A stretch of DNA of 64,000 bases from Leptodontidium sp. MPI-SDFR-AT-0119 (lineage: Eukaryota > Ascomycota > Leotiomycetes > Helotiales > Leptodontidiaceae), in the NCBI GenBank assembly GCA_020726505.1, contig JAHLEZ010000037.1:62001-126000 (forward strand), read 5' to 3'. The position numbers and the translations under genes were made by a program. The notes under the pieces are model-generated. The model was not told where the DNA came from. It searched no databases and saw nothing but the letters and a program-made list of their open reading frames with translations. Every line of letters starts with the position of its first letter. Within the stretch, counting starts at the first letter, position 1. Positions 13,140-26,697 of the stretch are shown here, piece by piece.

Positions 13140-13782
13140 AAATATTTCAATAGAATGGCTCAATTAAATTAAAGTTAATAACTAGCATAATTAAATAATC
13201 GTTCGTAATACGTATAATAAAACAAATAACAATAAAGATATAATAGCCTCAATAGTAAAAAGCTCTCTCTTCGTACAAATCGACCTTACTACTTTACACT
13301 TAATATTAATAATTAAAAAACTATTAATACTAAGCACTAATTAATATTAGTACGTACAAGTAAATTACCAAAAAACCTTTAACGTTATAACGTAATCTTT
13401 AATAAATATATTCGGCATCCCTTTATAAAAAGAGTTGAGGTTAAGGTCTATATATATATCAGCAAAAAATATTTGGTCGCGGACGGCCGCCGTAGGCGCC
13501 GGGTGTGACGCTTGCCCTAAAAAGACGACAGTCACACGTGACGGAAGCCTCACATATTAACACGAGGGAAATATATGACGATACTAAGTATTAACTTAGA
13601 ATTAATAATTACGGAGGCAAAAAAGTAAAGGAAAAAAGGTAGTTAAATACAAAAGAATAGTGGCGCTAGGACCTGCGCATCGCGGTCGTCCGGGTACTTA
13701 GGAGATTGGCTATAACGCCACTAAATTAAAAGTACCTAGGCGACTCGCATTCGCGCTGCTAAAGGTTTAGAGCGTTATATTA
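13140..13782 (-). repeat. Probable 3' LTR region of the minus-strand gypsy element
   Basis: Directly downstream, on the minus strand, of a purine-rich polypurine tract (complement of 13,783-13,794, AAAAGAAGGGGG). The LTR would begin at 13,782 reading leftward (TAATATAACGCTC...). It contains GC-rich islands at 13,460-13,530 and 13,660-13,760 unlike the AT-rich surroundings. The left end of the LTR is not defined, because the partner 5' LTR was not found near 17.9 kb. Confidence 0.45.
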
Positions 13783-16700
13783 CCCCCTTCTTTTAAAAAA
13801 GCTCGTCCTCGAGCGTTAGTTCATTTCCTTATCTTTATTAAGGTTCTTATAGTCGTCTAAACTATTTTCTTATGCCTTAATCTATTAAGGTGGCTTTATA
13901 AGGGGTCTTACTTGCTTGTTATTATTTAGATAGAAATCTCTTACTTTATACGAAGTATATTTTAGATCTGAGGTATTATATTATTTTAAATTAACGTCTT
14001 GATTTAGTTAAATAATACAATATAAGAGAGTCTTACTTTTCTTACGGCAGGCTAGCACGTCTTTTAGTTCTTATTCGTCGTCGCCGGTGATATTAATTAG
14101 TATAGGAGCATCTTGCTCTTAGTCTAGTAAAGGGTCGTTTAAATCTTTACGAACCTTATTAGTTAAGAAAACATTATATACCTTTATACTCGCTAGTAGT
14201 TTCAGGCGGTATAAGTTACTAATCTTCTTAAGTACTCTAAATAATCTATTTATTAATATATTCAATTTCTTAAATAAACGGAATGTTTTAAAGTACCGCA
14301 TGTCGAGCCAAATTAAGCTATTTTTATCGAAGTCGACATCGCGGCGGGAAGCGTTATATAACCGGGCTATCTTAGCTTAAGCTACAGTTAGGTTTAACCG
14401 AGCTATATCTTATGCTTTCTTGTATTATTAAGTATAATTGATGGCTTGTTAAGCGTTTAACTTATTAACAGGGGTAGCTGAATCTGGCAAGTCGATTTTT
14501 TAATCCTAATTCGTACGTGAAGCGTACTTATAGATTATTTTAAAAGAAGCCCTTTTAAAGAGTCGTGAGAGAGAGAGAGCTAAGCGTAATCTATAATAGG
14601 GAAATATTTTAACTAGTCGTTTTAATAATACGTAACGAAGGGTCTAAGTCGTTTCTACAGGTATTAGTTGTAAACTTCGGTCTGGCTATCTGTTTATAGG
14701 TGGTTAGTAATAGAGAGTTATCTCTTAGTTCCGAGGATTTTATATAAAGTGTTCTAAAACCTAAATACGAATTGCGGTCTTTTATTAGAAGTAATAAATA
14801 ACGGAGCGCTAAAGTAATAATATATATAATACATATATATAGTAACTAGCTTCCAAGTATTAGTAGTTTTCTAACAAGGGATGCTAACAGCTTGCTTGTT
14901 AAATCGATTAATAAACACAAGCACGTTATCAAACTCATGCTTATCCTTATTAAACAAGTAATAGTTTATTATAATATGTTCTTATAAGCGAGACAAAATA
15001 AGGAGAAGATAAAGGAATCCGGGCTTTTTATCCCGGGGCATTTAAATTCGTTAATATATATAATAATTACGGTAATATTACTAGATTATTAACATTATTC
15101 TATGCTACTAATATTAAGAAAAAGCAGTTAAATCGTTTTCTTAGCGCTAGGATGTGCTATTATTACTCGATCATGAACTTCCTTAATTATAAGGATACGG
15201 AGGTGATCGACGTCGGGGACTAAAAGTCAGCTATCGTGTAATAATAAGTCGGCTTCTATACGGAGTTTCCCTAGTATCTCAGATAAGGCTTACTTTCGCA
15301 GAGCTTGCAGAGATAAGGCCGTACAGTTTGCTTCTAGTATTTGCTATATAACGATAAATGCGAGAAGCAAGGCGTGTACGTTTAAGCTGGCTATTAGAGC
15401 ATCGGAGTCATCTAACGGTCTGACTTTTTGTAATAGCAAGTTAAGGTTAATATACTCTTAGCTAAGCAGTTATTATAAACGTTAAGTCTTCTTAACGGAG
15501 TTCTGCTAATTTAATTCGTCTGGCTTGCGCGAGAAGGCATCGGCTAAAGGATTATAAACGCCTAGGCGGTATATGATTATGAAATTGTAATCCGCTAAAA
15601 GCTTTGCCCACCGGGCTTATCTCGCATTTAGTTATTTAGAAGTTATAAAGTATTCTAAAGCCTTATAGTCGTCCGTAATAACACGGATTTAATAAAAAGC
15701 CCCCGCGAGCTCCGTTCTCCAGTGATTAAAAGATCTGATAATTACTAGTATTTCTTTATTATAAACGGCGTAATTAAGTTCTACGAGAAGTATGGTTTTT
15801 AAAAAGAAAGTAACAGGAAACTAGTTTCTTATATACTGTTATAAAAGAACTCTTATAATAATATTATCGTTAGTATCCGTCTTTAAGAGGCAAGATAAGT
15901 CTTAGTGATAATATCTTAAGAAAAATACTAACGTGAAAGCATATTTTAAAATATTAAAAGCATCTTTACACTTTATAATAAAGCGGAAGGGAACGTTATT
16001 TTTAATAAGCTAAATAAGAGGTTTTATTATAATACTATAATCGTAAATAAATCTCCGGTAGAAATTACAAAATCCAATAAATAATTAAATACCTTTAATA
16101 AAGCTAGGGTAATTTTATTAGCTAATTACAGCGACTTTCTCTAAGTTAACCTCTAAGCCAAAAGTTAATATAATAAATCCTAAGTACTTAGTCTATATAA
16201 CGCTAAACTCACACTTCTTCAAGTTAATTTATAAACCGGCGTCGCTTAAGCGTTAAAGTACTTTTTTAACGTGAAGTTAATGTTATAAAAGGTTTTTAAA
16301 GTATATAAAGATATCGTTTAAGTACGATATATAGAAATTATTAAAGTAATCAAAGAAGATGTCGTTTATATAGCGTTAGTAAGTAACAAGGCCATTAGTC
16401 AGGCCAAATAGTAGAACCTTGCACTTATATACGCTATATCTCGTACGAAAGATAATGTATTCCTCTGAAGCTGGATCCATGCGAATGCGGTAGAAAGCTT
16501 GTCGAATATCTAGCTTAGTAAAGACGCTGGCATTAGTAATGCGAGCTAACGTCTTATTAATTAAAGGTAAGGGATATCGGTCTTTGCGAGTAAGGGTATT
16601 TAGCACTCGGAAATCGATGCACAGCCGTAAGGAGCTGTTAGACTTCTTAACGAAGAGAATAAAAGTAGTATATAATACTTACGACGGCTTAATAAATCCT

Positions 16701-17880
16701 TTATTAAGGTTCTCGGTAATATATTACTTAATAACCTCAAGTTTTACCGTAGACACCTTATATAACGGCGAATACTTAAGTGTTTTCTCACCTTCTCCTT
16801 CTAGCTTAATAATATAATCGTATAAGCAATAAGAGGGGAGGATATTACTTTCGGCTTTAGAGAATACGTAGCTATAATTTATATATTCTAAGGGAATCAT
16901 TAGTTCGGCGTCTAGCTCTTAAATAGAAAATGCAAACTATAAAGGGGTGCGACGACGTTATAAGAGCTCGATAGTTAAATTAATAATAGCAACGGCTCTG
17001 GCTTTCTTTTTAGCTCTAAGGTTAATTAAAGTATTGATCTCTTATAAAGTAATTATAAATATCTTATTCCCGGACTTCTTTTTGTTAAACAAATAAAAGC
17101 TAGCGGCGTTAATCGTATAAATCTTTACTACTCCTCGTCGTATAGGGCGAGTTAACGCTTTTCTTAATTAAGTTTTACGCGCGTTAAAAGAAAGGTACTA
17201 AGTACGAGTAAGAGGTGTATTTGTAACTGCTTAGAAGAAAAGCTGTTATAACATAATCCAAAGTAAATTTATATAATCCTTAACTTACGATTTAATCGGG
17301 GGTTCTTATAAATCGGTAGCGAACATAAAATTAACAGCGACAGTTAGTTCCAAAGTTATTAGAAATGCGAAGGGAGAATTGGCTAGTATAACAGAATTAG
17401 ATACCACGCATTAGCCGGAATTCAGTAAATTATAATACCTCTAAAATTCAAACAGTTTAACGTCTCTGCGCTCGGAATCGCGCTAGTGACGTTAGTAAAT
17501 CTTGTATTAGCGTAAGTCTTGGATCTCAATGGCTTTATTATAACTAATTATCGGGGGGTAATCCGATAGTTATATAAGTTGTTGCTTTACGGTATTCAAG
17601 AGCACTTTATGTTACTCTAGCTATAATCTTCTAATAATCACTCTATAGTTTCCTAAGTAAGTAATTAAGAAAGGAGTGAATAATTATAAACGCTTATCTA
17701 TTGTTAAGTTAATCGTTGTATAATAGCTAATAATTCGGCCAGAAGCACTGTCGTAACTCCTAATAAGAATAGCATTTAGAAAAAGATAAATTAAAAGTTT
17801 CAGAAAAAAAAGATTTTAAAAGAGTGTAATTAATAAAATAATAATTATTAGCTCTAGAATCAAGAAATACATATAGCTTG
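13783..17880 (-). pseudogene. Ty3/gypsy pol, RIP-degraded
   Basis: Minus-strand gypsy polyprotein. Reverse transcriptase is clear at 16,606-16,300, with LNTLTRKDRYPLPLI, FTKLDIRQAFYRIRMDP and KCKVLLFGLTNG. The catalytic box near 16,340-16,300 reads YLND where intact members have YLDD, a D-to-N change consistent with RIP. Upstream (about 16,900-16,620) are FSKAESNILPS and FVKKSNSSLRLCIDFRVLN. RNase H follows at about 15,900-15,530 with ELNYAVYNKEILVII, ITDDYKALEYF and NPLADAFSRK. Integrase should occupy the remainder to the PPT at 13,783-13,794 but is heavily mutated. The N-terminal protease/gag end fades out by about 17,880 where copia-A sequence follows, so the 5' end of the element is missing. 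Confidence 0.8.
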
Positions 17881-18020
17881 TACGAGAATCCATTCTTAAA
17901 GAGTATAATACGTGTAATAAGTAACTATTCACTAAGAAGCTTCGTAAAATTAAGATATTATATATCTCGTATTATACTTGAGAAAAAGTCTTTTCTTAAG
18001 CTTAGTCTTTTGCTCGTAAA

Positions 18021-19131
18021 GTTAGATTCTACTAGCGTATACCGCTTTCAAGGGAATAACGTGTTCCATTAATTTCCTTATATATTCTAGAACAATTAAT
18101 TACTTTAATTCTCTTAATATTAATCGCAAGGCTTTACTTTACTTTTATATTATAATTATAAGCCCTGTGACAAAGTTATTAAGTTAATATTTTTATTTTT
18201 ATACTTTATAGACTTAAGTAAAGCTATTAATATAAGATTAATAAGAAGTAAATAACGTCAGTGTTTTCACTTATTAATAAGTGTAATTTATATTCTTATT
18301 TTCCCTTTAACTCCTTTAGAAAAATATTAATTGAGTACTTGTACTTAATATTCTCTTCTCCTCTTTAATAATTCTATTAAAGCTTTACGAGAGTAACCCT
18401 TTCTTTGTTATAATAGACTTAACTTTAGTCTCCTCTTCTAATAATTAAACGCCGCTTAACTACGACAAGTAAACTTAGACTCTATAATATTAAGCCTTTA
18501 AATCCTTTTATATCTTTTATAAAATATAGACTTTAATTAATCTAGAACTACTAGTCGCTTCAAATATCTTTAAAAACGAGCCTTAAACACAAACGATCGA
18601 CGAAGTAAAGGCATAATAAGACAAAAAGGCTCTCGAATATAACTTTAAGAAGTAAGTAAAGTAAAATAAAAACGAATGAGTACTCGAGTTTAAAGGATCT
18701 AAATTAAGTATAATATCTCTTATACTATTTAACGTTATTATAATTACTCTAATATATACTGCCTTAATAAGGGAGTATATTATAAAGCACGTATAATAAT
18801 CGGAAAAGGCTCGGGCTTATAAAGTAGTATATAAGTAGATTTAAGAAACAGTTAATCCTTTAATTTACTAAAGTACTATTCGGGAGTGCGAGATTAAGAA
18901 GGAAAAGAGAGCGAAAAAGTAACTTAATAAAATAATAGACAAATTAAACGACTTATAATCTTAGACTTTATAAATGCTTCTTAAAGTATTAAAAAGAGAT
19001 TACGCCCTTTTAGAAATAAGTACCCTTATTAAAGCTTAAGCTAAATATAAAGAGAAGCTCGAAATCGTTAAAACAAGACAAGTTAACCCTAAGGCATAAA
19101 TTTAAGAGTGGCGATTAGCTTACTAAGATAC
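18021..19131 (+). mobile_element. Copia-A family copy 1: partial LTR, leader and start of gag
   Basis: This is the reverse complement of the 5' part of the full-length copia-A element at 34,386-42,031. Positions 18,021-18,154 match the second half of the 185-bp LTR, 18,155 to about 18,540 match the untranslated leader (starting ATTATAAGCC), and about 18,540-19,131 match the beginning of gag (for example EWR-AY near 19,110). The left end is truncated in the LTR. On the right, gag is broken after CTAAGATAC by the LTR of copy 2. The differences I noted from the full copy are transitions. Confidence 0.75.
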
Positions 19132-19668
19132 TGTCGTATAGGCACGGGCTGATGCTCGATTAGTTGTGCGCTATGCTAGTTTCGGATTCTACTAGCGTAT
19201 ACCGCTTTTAGGGGAATAACGTGTTCCCCTGATTTCCTTATATATTCTAGATAATAATTAATTATTTCAATTCTCCTTACGTTAATTACAAGGCTTTACT
19301 CTACTTCTATATTATAGTTATAAGCCCCGTGACGAAGTTATTAAGTTAATATTTTTCCTTTTATACTTTATAGATTTAAGTAAAGTTATTAACGTAAGAT
19401 TAATAAGTAGTAAATAACGTCGGCGTTTTTATTTATTAATAAGTGTAGTTCACACTATTATTTTCCACTTTAACTTCTTTAGAAGAATATAAATAAAGTA
19501 CTTGTACTTAATGTTCTCTCTTCCTCTTTAATAAATATATTAAACCCTCAAGAGAGTAACTCTCTCTTCGTCATAATAAACTCAACTTTAGTCTCCTCTT
19601 CTAATAATTAAACGCCGCTTAATTACGACAAGTAAACTTAGACTCTATAATACTAAGCCTTTAAATCC
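19132..19668 (+). mobile_element. Copia-A family copy 2: complete LTR plus leader, inserted in copy 1
   Basis: A full 185-bp LTR runs from TGTCGTATAGG at 19,132 to 19,316, the same length as both LTRs of the full element. It is followed by the leader (GTTATAAGCCCCG...) up to 19,668. The leader then stops abruptly where a different 146-bp repeat begins (TGTCGTGCAG at 19,669). LTR start and gag junction imply that copy 2 inserted into the gag of copy 1. The rest of both copies is absent from this window. Confidence 0.75.
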
Positions 19669-19814
19669 TGTCGTGCAGAAGAAGAGGTTTAGTGGTTGAA
19701 AGGTTCTATAATTAAATGAGGTTTTAGAAAGTGTGTTCAAAGATTAATTAAATTAAGCGTTATCTTCTTTAAGAGAGGAGCTAAAGACTAGGTTTATATA
19801 CCTGGAATACTTAC
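19669..19814 (+). repeat. 146-bp direct repeat, left copy
   Basis: TGTCGTGCAGAAGAAGAGG... to ...GGAATACTTAC. It is repeated at 32,373-32,518 at the same length, with differences that look like transitions. The left edge coincides exactly with interruption of the copia-A leader, so it is the end of an inserted element, perhaps a short LTR. It lacks a clear terminal CA. Confidence 0.6.
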
Positions 19815-22800
19815 GTAAGTATATACTAGACTAAAGAACTGCGCTAGTGCGCGATACACCCCTATAGTAAGCCATAGTTATAAGGACGTTAAGCTTAGTA
19901 TTAAAAGGCGCATTAAAGAAATCAGGAGATGTTTTATACGTACTCTAGGTAAATAAATAAGGCTCTAAGAAAAACTAATTAAGACTATTATATAGTCGTC
20001 AAGTAAGTTATAATAAAAGAAAGTATAGTATATAATAAAGCGCGTAATCGAGAGCTTATTCACTAATAAACGCGTACCCCCTAAAAAGTAAATAATAACA
20101 CGAGTCGCCGCGTAAAGATCTTAAATATTAAATAAGAGTACGTAAATAAGTCGTATTATAAATATAAGAATATTTATATGTTTATTCTAAATTATATATA
20201 TAAAAATATAAGATAAAGTTTTTAGAAAAAGAGTACGATTTATAAATTATAGCGCTAATATCTTATTATAAGATAGATAGTCTAGTCCGTAATAAGACAA
20301 GTGCGGTTAAGGTATTAATTAATTAATTAGACGTCACTAGTAATTACGTCTAAGTTAAGAAGTAGCGCTTAATACTTTAATTAACTAAGCTACGTCAAGT
20401 TAGTATAAAGGTTTTTACTTACTTAGTAAGTAGTATTAATTAGTAGACTGTGTACGCGATTAGTAATTGCAAGCCTTCCGCTTATAATTATAAATGTTAC
20501 CCTCCTTTTTTATTAATAATATCCCTTTTTTAATATTATTAACGCTAATATATACTTTTATATTTGCCCCTTTATTTCTTTCTATTTCTTTTATATTATT
20601 AAATTCATTATCGAGTATTCTAAGATACTTAATAAATCTACTCCTTTTAAGACTATTAAGAGTCTATAAGAACGTTCTAAGGCTCTTACTAATTAAATAA
20701 ATCGCTAAATTGCCTACAAAGAAGGTAACTTTAATATAAAGTACAATGTTATATAAAAATAACGTCGCTAGAGACTTTAAATTATAAGTATTTATTTCCT
20801 TATCTTCTATTATTTATTTTTATACCCTTATCTCTTACTTCCTTACTTTCGAGTATTAAATTAACTCTTTAAATAATAAATAATTACTATAAAAGTATTT
20901 ACTTTACTATTTCTTATTTAAAATAATAATAAGCTTAAAGATATCTTTTTCTTAGTTAATAATAATAAAGATAAACTTATTAATAATACCTTTTTTATTC
21001 CTTTTATACCTTCTTGTTTTATTATTTCCTTAGGCGATCTCTTTTATTTTATAGACACATTTGACTTTAATAATAATATCTTACTTATTCCTCGCCGCTT
21101 TTGTTATACTTTTATTTACCTCTCTTTATAAAAGTCTTTACTTTTTATTTATATTACTTATATATTATTTAAGATAATTATTTAAGTTTTTACTAATACT
21201 TTAAAGACTTCTAAGAAAATATTAAATAAAGTTTTTAATATTTAGTTTTATAAACATATTAATGTTTTTACTTCTCCTTATTAGTCTCGTAAAAGTTCTA
21301 AAAGATCTTCGTTAATAAAAAGAACTCGTAATATATATTTCTTTTTATTTATTTAAATCTCACTTTTATTAATTAAGTATTAAAGTATATACTAATAATA
21401 ATATAAGCCGCGAATTTACTAATCCTTATTTATTATATATTTGAGCTATTACTTATAATAAAGGAGATTAAGGCTATTATTATATAAATACTATTTTAGT
21501 TAGTAGTCATTACTTTAATTATACTAATAGCCACTTATACTCTCCCGTTACTAATAATCTTTTAAAGTATAATAAGAAATTAGTTTACGCTATTAATACT
21601 AATAATTAAAAGGTATATAAATTCTTTTTTAATAACTTATTAGTAATTATTAAGTTAATTATTTTAAGTTTATTAAGAAGTATCGCGTTACTATTAAGAC
21701 CCTCCTTAATTATTTAAGTAAGTCTTTAAGCTTTAAAGAGGAGACTAATAAGATTATTTCTTTTTTTTCGCGCCGTCCTCTTTTTAAGTATAATAAGAAA
21801 AATAACTCGGATAATAAGGCTAGAACTAGAGCTAATAGAGTTACGAGAAAGTGTAAAAAGTCTATAAATATAATAAATATATTTAAAAACATAATTAATA
21901 TACTTTAGTCTAGAGAGTTTTAAGTTTAAGTGAAATTTAATTAAACTTACAGGGATCCTTTTATTTTTACGTAAAGTTTTAATTAAGTTTTAATTTTTTA
22001 ATTTTTTTTAATAAACTTATAAGATCTTTAACTAAGTTTAGCCGGATTTACTATAAGATTTAAGCGGAATTAAGTAGATTTTTAGTGTTTTAATTATAGA
22101 GATACTTAATTTATTAAGTAAAAAAAGTTTTTATAAATAAAAATAATATAGAATTTCTTTATATACTTTTAATAAATATATTTAAAGTTCCTTAACTTAA
22201 GATTTATAATTACTAAAGTTTAAGAGAGCTCTAAAGAGCTCGAATTTTTAGCGAGATAAATTCTTTATAAAACTATTAATAAGTATATTAATAATTAGAA
22301 GATATATTACTTTAAAGGATCCGCGAGTATATTCTTACTTTAATTATATATTATAAATATTAATATAATAGAGCTTTATCGCGATCCTTTTAATATTATT
22401 TATAATAAGCTTAATAGTTTATTAATTATTATATAAAATCTCTTACGTCTTACTTAGATTAAGAGTTAGATTTTTAAAGAAGCGCTAAAGAGTTATAGTT
22501 TCTTTACTTATATACTTTAATATAAGTAATTTAACTTTAATTATTAAAGTAGTAATTATTACTTGTCTTAATACTTTCTAAATCACTAGCCTACTAAATA
22601 AAAAGATCACGTAGCCTTAAAATAATCGTCGTATATTTATATTATTAATAAAAGAGGTATTAGAGGTAATAATAATTACTTTACTTTAGTACTTATTATA
22701 AATAATGCCTAAGAAGCGCGTATTAAACAAGTAACGAATAAGTTAATATATTATAATAAAATGTTTAGGCCTAAGGTTTATTACGAATTATAAAAGTAAA

Positions 22801-25800
22801 GTAATTATATATATAATATTTAGTCTTATAATAATTACTACGTATAAAACAGAGCCTACTCTCTCTTAATATACTTTAATATATTTTTTAGAAACTTGTC
22901 TTATGTACTTAATAAGATCGATTTACAGCAGTAGTATTATTAGACAATTATTATTTACTTACTTAAATTTGCGAGTAATCTTCTTAAGATATTAGTTATA
23001 GACTAAGGAGATTGTTTTGCGCTTTTAATTACGTACTACTTTAATCCTTAAGAATTACTTAATATTTTTAAGATTATATATATTATATACTTAATTTAGA
23101 CACTTAATAATATCCTCTCTAAGCTTTTAATTATCTTAGTATTAAAATACTTAAATGTCGTCTATATAAAAGAGGACTAAGATTTTGTGTTTAAGATCTA
23201 TAAATATATAAGGCTCCTTTAAGTAAAGAGAGAGCCCTAGATTAGTTAGAGTCTTACTTATATACTTATATTAAAAGTAAGGGGAATCACGTATTTTATA
23301 AAGTGCGTGATTAACTCATAATACTTAATTAAGCTATTAAAAACTAAGTATAAATTAATAATATATTATTTCGCTATTTATATTTCTTAAGGTGTTAATA
23401 AAAGTATTAATTACGTCGAAGTACTTAACTTCTAAATTAAAATAGGCTATAAGTGCTATAGCGATTCTAAAAGACTTTATAAAGAGCGTACTAGTATATA
23501 TTAATATAATTATTACTTTACTTTAAAGATTACTCTAAATTACTATTCGAGAGCGGCATCTTAAAATATATCTGTCTTTATTTAGCTTATACTTAAAGAC
23601 TCACATAAGCGGGACGAGTATATTTATAATACTTAAATCGTACTTTTGTAAGTATTAATATTTATATTTATTTATATTCCTTATTTCTAATTTATAATCT
23701 TTTAAAAACCACTTTCTTATTAAGTAGTTCTTAAGATTACTCTACTTTTTTAACTCTAATAGAAGATCTTAGACCTTAACTTTAAGAAGTAAGAGCTTCC
23801 CTTCTAATAACAGGCGATTTACTTATATTATTACTACGATTACTAAATATACTGTCTTAATTAATTCCCTAAAATCGTCTTATTCTTCTTAAGACATATA
23901 TTAATTAAGTACAAGCCTATAAAGAAGCTAGTTAATTTCGGATTAAAAATTATTATATTAAGTTAAAGTATACTTATTAGAGTTTATACCCCTGAAGTTT
24001 AAGTTACCCCTAAGATTAAAGTTGCCTTTTTAAGAGCGCGTTTCTTTAAGAATAATAGTGAGCGCTATAAATACTTTATTAATTTTACTCCCTTTACGTA
24101 GTCTCCCTCTTTTTCTTATACTCCTTATTAACTTTTCTTAAGTACTTAAGGTTTTAAATTAAGTTATAATAGCCTTAACTTTTATTTAAAAACGTATTAT
24201 TACTCTTATTTATCCTCGTACGTTTAATTAAGCTCTTAACGTTTTAGTCCGAGAGCGCGTTACTACTTTCGATAACGAATTTAAAGTTCTAAGAGTTTAT
24301 ACTTAAAGAGTTAATTACTTTAGACTTTTATTTACAACTTCTTAAATTACTTAACTAGAGTTTTTAATTAATTCCTCTAGTACTTCTTTTAATTATAGTG
24401 ACTTTACTCGCAAGTAATTCACTTTTAAAGTAAATAATAGTATTTAAATCTTAAGTCTAGACACTCGAGACAGACCTTTAACTTAGTCTTATAGTACATT
24501 CGACGCCCGATTTGTAAGTTATATATTCTCACTTAAACGTGATCCCTTTAAGTCTTATTTTATACTTAGTGTAAGCCTTAAGTCGTATGTACTCGACCTT
24601 TACTTCTTACTCTTTATTAGTATTTTAATTAGTATATTGTTTAATATAAGAGTAGCTTTAAGAGTTAAAAGTCCCGTTATAATACTTAATTCTCTAATAT
24701 CCTTTACCCTTAAGTTTTAACTCTTTAAAGTAATAGTTAGTCCCTTAATAAGCTTAAAAAGTAATATTAAAGCGCTTTTAACTTTAGTTATTACTTCCCT
24801 AATAATCTTATTATTTATAATATTCTCTAGGATTCCGGCCTAGTTTATAACTAATTTATTTTCTTTAATAAAATCGTAAATTAACTAAGCCTCTTTAATT
24901 GTAATTATTACTTCTTCTTAACTTAACGTATAAAATACGTCTTTATTAAAGCGTATATTACGCGTGATAATAATTCGGTCGAGACGTAGTACTTAGATCT
25001 AATAGATATTAAAAGTATAAAAACTTATTAAGTATTTAATATATATACGTATATTTACTTTAAACACTCTTTTTTCTTACTTTTTCACTTATTTTATTAT
25101 TAATAAATATACTTTATACTTAAAGACAGACGTAAATCTTATTTTAATTTAGTTTAAGATTTATAATAAGTTTCGTAATAAGTATTAAATTATATTATTA
25201 AAAGTAATTACAAAACTACTAATTTAGTGTTTTTAGTAGTGACTATTAATTATTCACACGCCTAGTGCTCTTATTATATAAATAGATACCTCTTAGTATA
25301 TATTTAATAGCTAGTTCCGCGGGGAGATTTATTAAGAGCCTTATTTTAATTCCTTATTAATTACTTCTTAGTTAGCCCTTTTAGTACTATTATTTAGCTT
25401 ATAATTTAAAGTAAGTAAAAGCTCGAGTTTAATTCTGAACTTCTTAACTTAATTCTTATATCTCGTGAACCCGTGAATAATAATAACTGCCTTTTCTTAA
25501 TTATGTTTTAGTTTATATATTAAGAGTCTAAATTACTTACGAACTTAGTATTTAAAGCTCTTAATATATTCGAAGACTATATTATATTCTTTATTTTAAA
25601 AGGTATAACTCACGAGTAGTTTATTATATTTATCTTTAAATAAAAGGAGTTAAGAGTTATTCCTAAATTTAATTAAATAATCGAAGAGATCCTAAGTGAC
25701 TTTCTAAAATAATTTAAGTAATTGTCTCTTAATTAGGCGTCTAGAGATTACTTGAGATACGTGAGTAAAAGCGTAATATTTACACTTAATTCTCCTTATT

Positions 25801-26546
25801 ACTTTAATAATCTTAATATTCCTAATTAAGCTTATTAGCTTTCTTAAGGTATTTAATCTTAAGTGTCTAGAGTATACTAATATATTTCCGTATTTATTCT
25901 TAGTCTTGTATATTCTCGTAATAACTTATAAGATTTATTAATACTTCGTTTAAGCGTTAAAAACATTATAGTACTTATAATACTAAAAGGGATCTTACTA
26001 GAGTTTAATAAATAATTAAAAAGCTTATTAAATTTAAAGAATATAAGGTTTTACTTATAAACTAATTATTATGTAATTAAGTAGTCTCTTATAAGATTGT
26101 TTTTCTCCTTTTAATATAAGTATAGTCTAGTTTATAGTACTAAAGCCCGCTATTATAAAGACAATCTTTGGAGATAATATTAATATAAAATCCTTTTATA
26201 ATAATAATGTTATAAAGGGTTAAATTAAATAACTCTTTATTCGAGTTCTTAAGAAACCCCTTTATAACGCGAATTCTACGTCTTATAATTAGAAGTTAAA
26301 AGCTTTTATACTTTATAATGTCTTCTAGTTTAGACTTAATAAATAATCTTAGCTCTAAGAGCGAATAATTATTAATAAGATTAGTTATACTACAATTATT
26401 AAGAAGAGTACTTAACGACAAGGAATAAGTTAAGTCTTATATAAAATAAACACTAAGTTAGTAATCTTTTGTGAGGCTTAAAAGGATTACTACTTGTACT
26501 TACGTATTACTCTTCGCCCTTTTATCTAAGGTGTTTCTAAGGAACG
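19815..26546. other. AT-rich RIP-degraded repeats, not identified
   Basis: About 6.7 kb of very AT-rich sequence. Plus-strand frames at about 19,840-20,200 and 22,600-23,650 have protein-like texture once RIP-type stops are ignored (for example SDSKRLYKERTSIY near 23,470, LKDSHKRDEYIYNT near 23,590), but I recognise no family. Short open frames such as those at 20,494-20,700 and 21,710-21,892 have low-complexity hydrophobic composition and are not credible genes. No LTR pair or TIR was found inside. Confidence 0.5.
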
Positions 26547-26697
26547 TGTTACGACCTAGGATCGTACCCCTGATATAGTCGAATAACTAAATTAGCCTCT
26601 AACTAATTCATATACCCTTTTGGGGCCGCTGGCCGGGTAATAAAGTTATTCCTTACCTTGTAGTACTCGCTTAATACATAAGTCGTCACAGAACGTA
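26547..26697 (+). repeat. Possible gypsy-type LTR start, split by the DDE transposon
   Basis: TGTTACGACCTAGGATCG at 26,547 resembles the 5' edge of fungal gypsy LTRs and is clearly more GC-rich than the sequence to its left. It runs into the TA (26,696-26,697) where the DDE transposon inserted, so its continuation would be at 30,830 onward. No second copy of this LTR is visible, so the assignment is weak. Confidence 0.3.

Noticed and set aside
16539..16817. 92-codon plus-strand open frame
   Set aside because: It overlaps the minus-strand gypsy RT (LDIRQAF...LLFGL) and has no family resemblance; it is an antisense shadow.
20494..21892. Small hydrophobic open frames (20,494-20,700 and 21,710-21,892)
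   Set aside because: Low-complexity Leu/Ile/Phe/Ser composition expected from AT-rich DNA by chance; no start context or homology.
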